Source: Neochlamydia sp. AcF84 (GTDB lineage: Bacteria > Chlamydiota > Chlamydiia > Chlamydiales > Parachlamydiaceae). Taken from it: 64,000 nucleotides of DNA. The translations under genes and the position numbers were made by a program. Below, one piece after another: positions 56,806 through 64,000 of this stretch (its first letter is position 1; every line of letters begins with the position of its first letter). Below the pieces are notes generated by a model. The model was not told where the DNA came from. It was given only the letters and a program-made list of their open reading frames with translations, and did no database searches. The DNA lies in assembly GCF_011087585.1 (NCBI RefSeq), contig NZ_VJOT01000052.1:1-64000 (forward strand). Direction: 5' to 3'.

Positions 56806-58911
56806 CTACAATTGAAAACGCTGTCTTATTTTTTCGGCGATATCCTTCAGAGGATTTTCTGCTAATTCAAGCTTGGTAAGCTGAGACAATAGACCTATTT
56901 CTGCAGGAAGGCTGGTGAGTTGGTTTTGATTTAAGTGAAGCTCTTTCAGCTTAGGCAACTCCCCGATTTCTGCAGGCAGGCTGGTGAGCTGGTTTTGACT
57001 TAGTTCAAGCCGTGTCAGCTCGAACAACTCCCCGATTTCTGCAGGCAGGCTGGTGAGCTGGTTTTGATTTAAGAAAAGCTGTGTCAGCTGAGACAATTGC
57101 CCGATTTCTGCAGGCAGAGTGGTGAGTTGGTTTTGATTTAATTCAAGCCGTCTCAGCTCAGACAGTTCCCCAATTTCTGCAGGCAGAGCGGTGAGCTGGT
57201 TTTGATTTAAGTAAAGCTGGTGTAGGAGCTGAAACAACTGCCCGATTTCTACAGGCAGAGCGGTGAGCTGATTTTGATTTAAGTAAAGCGTTTGTAGTTT
57301 AGGCAGCTGCCCGATTTCTGCAGGCAGAGCGGTGAGCTGGTTTTGATTTAATTCAAGCCTTTGCAGTTTAGGCAGCTGCCCGATTTCTGCAGGCAGAGTG
57401 GTGAGCTGATTTTGATTTAAGTAAAGCTTTTGCAGCTGAGACAGCTGGCCTATCTCTCCAGGAAGACTGGTAAGCTGGTTTTGGCTTAATTCAAGCTCTC
57501 GCAGCTTAGACAGCTGTCCGATTTCTGCAGGAAGGCTGGTAAGCTGGTTTTGATTTAAGTAAAGCGTTTGTAGTTTAGGCAGCTGCCCGATTTCTGCAGG
57601 CAGAGCAGTGAGCTGGTTTTGATTTAAGTAAAGCGTTTGTAGTTTAGGCAGCTGCCCGATTTCTGCAGGCAGGCTGGTAAGCTGGTTTTGGTTTAAGCGA
57701 AGCTGTGTCAGCTGAGACAATTGGCCTATTTCTGCAGGCAGGCTAGTAAGCTGGTTTTGAGTTAATCTAAGCCTTTGCAGCTGAGACAGCTGGCCTATCT
57801 CTCCAGGAAGAGTAGTAAGCTGGTTATCATCTAAGTAAAGCAATTCAAGATTAGGCAGCTGTCCAATTTCTACAGGCAGAGCGGTGAGCTGGTTTTGATT
57901 TAAGAAAAGCTGTGTCAGCTGAGATAATTGCCCGATTTCTGCAGGCAGAGCGGTGAGCTGGTTTTGATCTAATTTAAGCTCTTGCAGCTGAGACAATTGA
58001 CCTATTTCTGCAGGAAGGCTGGTGAGCTGGTTTTGATTTAATTCCAGCTCTTGCAGCTGAGACAGCTGCCTGATTTCAGCAGGAAGGCTGGTAAGCTGGT
58101 TTTGATTTAAGTCAAGCACTCGCAGCTGAGACAATTGACGGATTTCTGCTGGCAGAGCGGTGAGCTGGTTTTTGCTTAAGTGAAGCTTTTGCAGCTGAGA
58201 CAATTGCCCTATTTCTGCTGGCAGAGAGGTGAGCTGATTGTTGCCTAAGTAAAGCCTTTGCAGCTCAGGCAGCTGCTGAATTTCTACAGGAAGGCTGGTG
58301 AGCTGGTTTTGACTTAAATCAAGGGTTTGCAGCTGAGATAACTGGCCTATTTCTGGAGGTAAATAAGTCAAGCCTGCTCCACATAAATTTAAAGTCGTGA
58401 TGTTTTTACAATTTTCTTCAATCCAATCTCTAAGAAGCTCTCCTTTTTTCTCTAGAGGTAAGTGCTTAATTTCTTGCCGGCTCAAGTATTTTTCCCCACC
58501 AGGAAGTTTTTTCCACAGTAAAAGGCGATTAATATTTAAGAGATAAGAAGAGTAATTAGCCAGAGTTAAGCCTCTTTTTTCTTCTATTTTCCATTTAAAT
58601 TCCAAAGGAGAAATAGATTTAGCTAAGGTAAAAACTTGTTTAAAAACTTGATAAACTTTTTTAGTAGAGGTAAGTCCAGGATTAAGTTGATAAACTTTAG
58701 CTAACATAAGAGTTCGTTGGGTAGTGGCATTCGTCTTAGGGAAATGAAGGTGGGCTATTTTTTTATAAAGAGAGGGCATGACTTCAGTAGCCAGCAGATG
58801 ATGCCATCTTTTACAGACGCTAAATAAGGAAGGAACTGCGCAAGCCTTTAAGATAGGGAGTAGTAATTCATTGGGCAAGCTTTCAATAGATGTTGATGAG
58901 ATAGGATGCAT
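56806..58911 (-). CDS. F-box/LRR protein (701 aa)
   Basis: The longest intact member of the family in the window. The F-box-like N-terminus has [20 protein letters not shown] followed by VCKRWHHLL (about 11-40). A linker of about 120 residues ends near [20 protein letters not shown]. About 22 LRR units of 23 residues follow ([23 protein letters not shown]), with a cap ending [15 protein letters not shown]. The ATG at 58911 is preceded by AAGGAAATAAA, the same leader as in the neighbours. The units are nearly identical at DNA level, which suggests recent expansion. No signal peptide is present. A role as a translocated SCF-type substrate receptor is inferred from the eukaryotic domain pairing. 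Confidence 0.9.
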   Translation of the reverse strand: MHPISSTSIESLPNELLLPILKACAVPSLFSVCKRWHHLLATEVMPSLYKKIAHLHFPKTNATTQRTLMLAKVYQLNPGLTSTKKVYQVFKQVFTLAKSISPLEFKWKIEEKRGLTLANYSSYLLNINRLLLWKKLPGGEKYLSRQEIKHLPLEKKGELLRDWIEENCKNITTLNLCGAGLTYLPPEIGQLSQLQTLDLSQNQLTSLPVEIQQLPELQRLYLGNNQLTSLPAEIGQLSQLQKLHLSKNQLTALPAEIRQLSQLRVLDLNQNQLTSLPAEIRQLSQLQELELNQNQLTSLPAEIGQLSQLQELKLDQNQLTALPAEIGQLSQLTQLFLNQNQLTALPVEIGQLPNLELLYLDDNQLTTLPGEIGQLSQLQRLRLTQNQLTSLPAEIGQLSQLTQLRLNQNQLTSLPAEIGQLPKLQTLYLNQNQLTALPAEIGQLPKLQTLYLNQNQLTSLPAEIGQLSKLRELELSQNQLTSLPGEIGQLSQLQKLYLNQNQLTTLPAEIGQLPKLQRLELNQNQLTALPAEIGQLPKLQTLYLNQNQLTALPVEIGQLFQLLHQLYLNQNQLTALPAEIGELSELRRLELNQNQLTTLPAEIGQLSQLTQLFLNQNQLTSLPAEIGELFELTRLELSQNQLTSLPAEIGELPKLKELHLNQNQLTSLPAEIGLLSQLTKLELAENPLKDIAEKIRQRFQL

Positions 58912-59444
58912 TTTATTTCCTTGGATAATGATGAACTTTTGTCATTTTTATTTTTGAAGGCAATATAAAAAAATTAAAAAAGCAAGTCAAACGAATTCGT
59001 ATCTTTATCAACAAAAACAACTCACAGAGGATCTATCGCCCTTCTTTCTTAGATAGATTTAAGAGAAAGGGGGAGATCTTCCAAGCATTTAGGAACAGCC
59101 ACAGGTTTTGGGGATTAAGTGATGCGGCAATTTTGGTTTGGCTAAAAAAATGAAATTGATTCTGTGCCTTATTTGAGAAAAACGGCTTTCTTTGGCGCCT
59201 TGTTTTAATTCTTCTACTGAATGATGAAATACAATACTCCAGTTTCTTTCTATCAAAAAAAGTTGTTCTCCCAGACATAACAATCGGCAGAAAAAGAGAG
59301 AAGCTCCTTGTCGTTATAAATGTGTAGGTTAGTTTAAGCTTGCTTAGTTGCTGGAAGGAAAGCGGATTGCTTGTTTAAAGATAAGATGGCTAAAAGTTTG
59401 TTATTCCATTTTAGCTCACTCCAAATTAAAAAGTACTTGTTATT
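58912..59444 (-). repeat. Repeated flank of the LRR array, copy 1
   Basis: The stretch 58920-59240, upstream of the 701-residue gene, is closely repeated at 61140-61445, and its first part again at 63875-64000. It includes the leader, an AT-rich stretch and a block around the words 'CACAGGTTTT' and 'GATGCGGCAATTTTGG'. The part 59355-59444 is the 3' flank of the next LRR gene and recurs at 56715-56805 and 61490-61566. The array thus grew by duplication of gene plus flanks. Frames within it (59033-59283) are not supported as genes. Confidence 0.8.
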
Positions 59445-61133
59445 CTACAATTGAAAACGCTGCCTTATCTTTTCTGCAATATCTTTCAAAGGATTTTCTG
59501 CTAATTCAAGCGCTTGCAGCTGAGACATCTGCCCGATTTCTGTAGGTAGACTGGTGAGTTGGTTTTGGCTTAAATCAAGCCCTAGCAGCTGAGACAATTG
59601 CCCGATTTCTACAGGAAGGCTGGTGAGTTGGTTTTGATTTAAGTAAAGCCCTAGCAGCTGAGACAATTGCCCGATTTCTGCAGGAAGGCTGGTGAGTTGG
59701 TTTTGATTTAAGTTAAGCCTTCGCAGCTGAGACAATAGGCCTATTTCTGCAGGAAGGCTGGTGAGCTGGTTTTGATTTAAGTGAAGCACGTGCAGCTGAG
59801 ACAATAGACCTATTTCTACAGGAAGGCTGGTGAGTTGGTTTTGATTTAATTCAAGCTGTAGCAGCTGAGTCAATTGCCCGATTTCTGCAGGCAGGCTGGT
59901 GAGCTGGTTTTGATTTAATTCAAGCCGATACAGCGCTTTAGGCAGCTGCCCGATTTCTGCGGGCAGAGCGGTGAGCTGGTTTTGATTTAATTCAAGCCAT
60001 TCCAGCTGGGACAGCTGTCCGATTTGTGTAGGCAGAGCGGTGAACTGGTTTTGGTTTAAGTAAAGCTGTATCAGATTAGACAACCGACCAATTTCTGCAG
60101 GCAGACTGGTGAGTTGGTTTTGATTTAAGCAAAGCGTTTGCAGATCAGACAGCTGCCCGATTTCTGCAGGCAGAGCAGTGAGCTGGTTTTGATTTAACTC
60201 AAGCAATTCCAGCTGGGACAGTCGCCCAATTTCTGCGGGCAGAGCGGTAAGCTGGTTTTGATTTAATTGAAGTCCTTGCAGCTGAGACAATTGACCAATT
60301 TCTGCAGGCAGAGCGGTGAGCTGGTTCTGGCTTAACTTAAGCTCTTGCAGCTGAGACAGCCGTCCTATTTCTTTAGGAAGACTGGTGAGCTGGTTTTGAT
60401 TTAATTCAAGCCATTCCAGCTGGGACAGCCGCCCGATTTCTGCAGGCAGAGCGGTGAGCTGGTTTTCTCTTAAGTCAAGCGTTTGCAGCTGAGACAACTG
60501 CCTGATTGCTGCAGGCAGAGCGGTGAGCTGGTTCTGGCTTAGCTTAAGCTTTGTCAGCTGAGACAATTGGCATATTTCTGAGGGTAAATAAGTTAAGCCT
60601 GCATTAGATAAATTTAAAGCCGTGATGTTTTTACAGTTTTCTTCAATCCAATCTCTAAATAGCTCTCCTTTTTTCTTTAGAGGCAAGTGCTTACTTTCTT
60701 CTCGTCTCAAATATTCTTTCCCACCAGGAAGTCTTTCCCAAAGCAAAAGGCGATTAATATTTAAGAGATAAGAAGAGTAATTAGCAAGACTTAAGCCTCT
60801 TTTTTCTTCTGTTTTCCATTTAAATTCCAATGGAGAAAAAGACTTGGCTAAAGTAAAGATTTGCTTAAAGATTGCATTTACCTTTGCTGCTTCAGAAAGC
60901 TTTTCTTCTAGCTTATAAATCCTATCTACAATAAGCACCTGCTCCTTAACATTTCCTTGAGGAACATGCACTTTACCTATTTGCTTATAAAGAGGGGGCA
61001 TGACTTCAGAAGCCAGCAGATGATGCCATCTTTTACAAACGCTTGATAAGGAAGGAACTGCAGAAGCCTCTAAGATAGGGAGCAGCAATTCATTGGGCAA
61101 GCTTTCCATAGATGCCAAAGAGATAGGATGCAT
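59445..61133 (-). CDS. F-box/LRR protein (562 aa)
   Basis: Intact second gene of the array. The frame is open to 61244, but the ATG at 61133 is chosen: it is preceded by AAGGAAATAAA and begins MHPIS like its sisters. The N-terminal F-box-like part reads [20 protein letters not shown] followed by VCKRWHHLL. The linker differs from the 701-residue protein and agrees with the gene at 62746-63873 ([10 protein letters not shown] and [18 protein letters not shown]). About 17 to 18 LRR units and the cap ending [15 protein letters not shown] follow. Two units are irregular ([19 protein letters not shown] and an AAIRQLSQL unit). A ubiquitin-related effector role is inferred. Confidence 0.88.
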   Translation of the reverse strand: MHPISLASMESLPNELLLPILEASAVPSLSSVCKRWHHLLASEVMPPLYKQIGKVHVPQGNVKEQVLIVDRIYKLEEKLSEAAKVNAIFKQIFTLAKSFSPLEFKWKTEEKRGLSLANYSSYLLNINRLLLWERLPGGKEYLRREESKHLPLKKKGELFRDWIEENCKNITALNLSNAGLTYLPSEICQLSQLTKLKLSQNQLTALPAAIRQLSQLQTLDLRENQLTALPAEIGRLSQLEWLELNQNQLTSLPKEIGRLSQLQELKLSQNQLTALPAEIGQLSQLQGLQLNQNQLTALPAEIGRLSQLELLELNQNQLTALPAEIGQLSDLQTLCLNQNQLTSLPAEIGRLSNLIQLYLNQNQFTALPTQIGQLSQLEWLELNQNQLTALPAEIGQLPKALYRLELNQNQLTSLPAEIGQLTQLLQLELNQNQLTSLPVEIGLLSQLHVLHLNQNQLTSLPAEIGLLSQLRRLNLNQNQLTSLPAEIGQLSQLLGLYLNQNQLTSLPVEIGQLSQLLGLDLSQNQLTSLPTEIGQMSQLQALELAENPLKDIAEKIRQRFQL

Positions 61134-61566
61134 TTTATTTCCTTGGATAGTGATAACTTTTTCAGCATTTTCATTTTTTAAAGACAATATAAAAAAATTA
61201 AAAAGCAAGTCAAATGGATTCGTATCCTTATCAATGAAAAACAACTCACAGATAATCTACCTCGCTTTTTTTTCAGATAGATTTAAGGAAAAGGGGGAGG
61301 CCTTTCAAGCATTTAGGAGCAGCCACAGGTTTTAGAGATTAAGTGATGCGGCAATTTTGGTTTGGCTAAAAGAATGAAATTGATTCTGTGCCTTATATGA
61401 GAAAAACGGCTCTTTTGGTGCCTTGTTTTAATTCTTCTACTGCTTCTACATGCACACTGGTGAGATGTTTTTGATTTAAGTGCGGATTACTTGTTTAAAG
61501 ATAAGATGGCTAAAAGTTTTTTATTCCATTTAGCCCACCTCAATTTAAAAAGTGCTTACGACCATT
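61134..61566 (-). repeat. Repeated flank of the LRR array, copy 2, with an LRR scrap
   Basis: Bases 61140-61445 repeat the flank seen at 58920-59240. At about 61450-61485 a scrap of LRR coding sequence is joined to it (minus strand, HLNQKHLTSVHVEAVEELKQ), and the common 3' flank of the next gene follows from 61490. The joint shows that an LRR gene end was lost or recombined here. Confidence 0.75.
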
Positions 61567-63873
61567 CTACAATTGAAAACGCTGCCTTATTTTTACGGTA
61601 ATATCTTTCAAAGGATTTTCCGCTAATTCAAGCTCGATAAGCTTAGACAGCCGCCCGATTTCTGCAGGAAGGCTGGTGAGATGGTTTTGATTTAAGCAAA
61701 GCCTTCGTAGCCGAGACATTTTCCCTATTTCTGCAGGCAGAGCGGTGAGCTGGTTTTGATTTAAGTAAAGCTGTAGCAGCTTAGACAGCTGCCCGATTTC
61801 TGCAGGCAGGCTGGTGAGCTGGTTTTGATTTAATTCAAGCTCTTGCAGCTTAGACAGCTGCCCGATTTCTACAGGTAGACTGGTGAGTTGGTTTTGATTT
61901 AAGTCAAGCGTTTGCAGCTTAGACAGCTGCCCAATTTCTGTAGGCAGAGCGGTGAGGTGGTTGTGATTTAAGTAAAGCCAGTGCAGCTGAGACAATTTTC
62001 CGATTTCTGTGGGAAGAGCGGTGAGCTGGTTTTGGTTTAAGTTAAGCCCTCCTAGCTGAGACAATTGCCCGATTTCTGCAGGCAAACTGGTGAGCTGGTT
62101 TTGCTCTAATTCAAGCGTTCCTAATTGCGATAGCTGTCCGATTTCTGCAGGCAGGCTGGTGAGCTGGTTTTGGCTTAAGTTAAGCCCTCCTAGCTGAGAC
62201 AATTGCCCGATTTCTGCAGGCAAACTGGTGAGCTGGTTTTGATTTAAGTAAAGCTGTATTAGCTCAGGCAGCTTCCCGATTCCTGCAGGAAGGCTGGTGA
62301 GCTGGTTTTGATTTAATTCAAGTGTTTCCAACTGCGATAGCTGCCCGATTTCTGCAGGCAGAGCGGTGAGCTGGTTTTGGCTTAAAAAAAGCCATTGTAG
62401 TTGAGACAGCTGCCCGATTTCCATAGGCAAAGCGGTGAGTTGGTTTTGATTTAAGTTAAGCCTTCGCAGCTGAGACAATAGGCCTATTTCTGCAGGAAGG
62501 CTGGTGAGCTGGTTTTGGCTTAAAAAAAGCTCTTGCAGTTGAGACAGCCGCCCGATTTCTGCAGGCAGGCTGGTGAGCTGGTTTTGCTCTAATTCAAGCG
62601 TTCCTAATTGCGATAGCTGTCCGATTTCTGCAGGCAGGCTGGTGAGCTGGTTTTGATTTAAGCTAAGCCGTATTAGCTCAGACAGCTTCCCGATTCCTGC
62701 AGGAAGGCTGGTGAGCTGGTTTTGATTTAATTCAAGTGTTTCCAACTACGATAGCTGCCCAATTTCTGTAGGCAGAGCGGTGAGCTGGTTTTGATTTAAG
62801 TAAAGCTGTATTAGCTCAGGCAGCTGCCCGATTTCTGCAGGCAGGCTGGTGAGCTGGTTTTGGCTTAGATTAAGCGTTTGCAGCTGAGACAATTGCCCGA
62901 TTTCTGTAGGCAGAGCGGTGAGCTGGTTGTGATTTAAGTAAAGCCGTGCCAGCTTAGACAGCTGCCCGATTTCTGCAGGCAGGCTGGAGAGGTGGTTTCC
63001 GCTTAAGCGAAATTCTTGCAGCTGAGACAATTGACCTATTTCTGCAGGTAGAGTAGTGAGCTGGTTTTCTCTTAAGTCAAGCGTTTGTAGCTGAGACAAT
63101 TGCCCGATTTCTGCAGGTAGGCTGGAGAGGTGGTTTTCGCTTAAGCGAAGTTCTTGCAGCTGAGACAATTGAACTATTTCTGCAGGCAGAGTAGTGAGCT
63201 GGTTTTGGTATAAGTAAAGTCGTGCCAGCTTAGACAGCTGCCCGATTTCTCCAGGCAATGTGTTAAGCTGGTTTTGATTTAATTTAAGCGTTTGCAGCTG
63301 AGATAACTGGCCTATTTCTGGAGGTAAATAAGTCAAGCCTGCTCCACATAAATTTAAAGTCGTGATGTTTTTACAATTTTCTTCAATCCAATCTCTAAGT
63401 AACTCTCCTTTTTTCTCTAGAGGCAAGTGCTTAATTTCTTCTCGGCTCAAGTATGCTTCCCCACCAGGAAGTTTTTTCCAAAGTAAAAAGCGATTAATAT
63501 TCAGCAGATAAGAGGAGTAGTTAGCTAAAGTAAAATATTTTTTCTCTTCAGTCTTCCATTTAAATTCTAGAAGAGAAAGAGAACTAGCTAAAGTAAAGAT
63601 TCGCCTAAAGATTGCATTTATCTTTGCTGCTTCAGAAAGCTTTTCTTTTAGCTTATAAATTCTATCTACAATAAGAGCCTGCTCCTTAACATTTCCTTGA
63701 GGAACATGCACTTTACCTATTTGCTTATAAAGAGGGAGCATGACTTCAGTAGCCAGCAGATGATGCCATCTTTTACAGACGCTAAATAAGGAAGGAACTA
63801 TGCAAGCCTCTAAGATAGGGAGTAGCAATTCATTGGGCAAGCTTTCAATAGATGTGGAGGCGATAGGATGCAT
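61567..63873 (-). pseudogene. F-box/LRR protein gene broken by one amber codon
   Basis: A frame of 768 codons from ATG 63873 to the stop at 61567, broken only by TAG at 62746-62748. The neighbouring repeat with the same wording has CAG (GQLSQ), so one C-to-T change on the coding strand explains it. As it stands the first part gives a 375-residue F-box protein with about nine LRR units, and the second part (392 residues, ending [15 protein letters not shown]) has no start of its own. The N-terminus ([20 protein letters not shown] followed by VCKRWHHLL) and linker match the other members. Long identical stretches recur inside it, for instance the unit at about 62097-62165 and again at about 62579-62647. 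Confidence 0.88.
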
Positions 63874-64000
63874 TTTATTTTCTTGGGTAGTGGTGACTTT
63901 TTCAGCATTTTTATTTTTTTTAAAGACAATATAAAAAAATTAAAAAGCAAGTCAAACGAATTCGTATCCTTATCAATGAAAAGCAACTCACAGGTAATCT

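Larger units (their letters stand above)
56806..63873 (-). repeat. Array of near-identical 69-base LRR units in three tandem genes
   Basis: Three genes in the same orientation hold about 65 units of 69 bases, each encoding 23 residues. The words 'GGCAGGCTGGTGAGCTGG' and 'CCGATTTCTGCAGG' return in most units on the plus strand. The constant register of 69 keeps the frame when units are gained or lost by recombination. It is coding sequence and not a CRISPR array. Confidence 0.9.

Noticed and set aside
56806-58911. IpaH/SspH-type LRR ubiquitin ligase
   Set aside because: The protein ends about 15 residues after the last LRR unit, so there is no NEL catalytic domain.
59033-59283. Two minus-strand frames of 64 and 81 codons between LRR genes
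   Set aside because: They overlap each other in different frames, lie in a repeated flank whose other copy has them broken, and lack ribosome-binding sites.
56806-63873. Regular 69-base repeats looking at first like a CRISPR or satellite array
   Set aside because: They stay in one open reading frame and encode a clear LRR pattern. There are no unique spacers between constant repeats.

Overview
The window is AT-rich bacterial DNA that reads as the chromosome of an amoeba-associated member of the Chlamydiae, most likely a Parachlamydiaceae genome of the Neochlamydia/Parachlamydia kind. This is an inference from gene content. It carries a chlamydial non-flagellar type III secretion block (sctJ, a CT560-like gene, sctL, sctR, sctS, sctT) close to lpd-lipA, psd close to secA, rpsB-tsf, a very large PBP2, a sufBCDS cluster and a TyrP-type permease. 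It also has many eukaryote-like proteins, above all F-box plus leucine-rich-repeat (LRR) proteins. No database search was possible. Family names come from visible motifs and knowledge of the families.

Layout. Bases 1-3800: the cut end of an IS5-type transposase, a small unknown gene, a tyrP-like permease and a GT2 glycosyltransferase. 3950-8040: an outer-membrane polysaccharide export lipoprotein (Wza-like) and a 987-residue Wzc-like coiled-coil partner whose C-terminal kinase domain is degenerate. 8380-16070: queF, PBP2, tRNA-Gly, rpsB-tsf with a clear terminator, and a DMT transporter. 16500-22000: accessory genes, including a trypsin-like protease fused to Sel1 repeats and a protein with an IQ-like motif, around tatD. 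22000-28500: psd, secA and small conserved membrane or lipoprotein genes. 28650-31850: a decayed lpdA, an intact lipA and a HEAT-repeat gene. 32200-37220: two F-box/LRR genes (one broken by an amber codon) and a MATE exporter. 38000-42690: the type III secretion operon. 42840-44600: a shattered IS1634-type transposase whose two halves lie in opposite orientation. 44960-50680: tsaC/sua5 and the suf iron-sulfur cluster operon, all on the minus strand. 51180-55910: a large secreted MORN-type repeat protein, an MFS transporter and an unknown gene. 55910-64000: gene fragments (a ferritin-like DUF892 relic and a copied piece of the MORN gene), then an 8 kb tandem array of three F-box/LRR genes with repeated flanks, one broken by an amber codon.

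How it may work together. The export machine (SctJ/R/S/T core with the SctL stator) lies in the same window as several candidate substrates: five F-box/LRR genes, the protease-Sel1 fusion and the IQ-motif protein. F-box/LRR architecture is how eukaryotic SCF ubiquitin ligases recognise substrates, so these are plausible host-ubiquitin hijackers. The LRR genes are built of near-identical 69-base units and show duplication, repeat expansion and nonsense mutation, which looks like rapid birth and death of effector genes. Translocation, Skp1 binding and function are all inferred.
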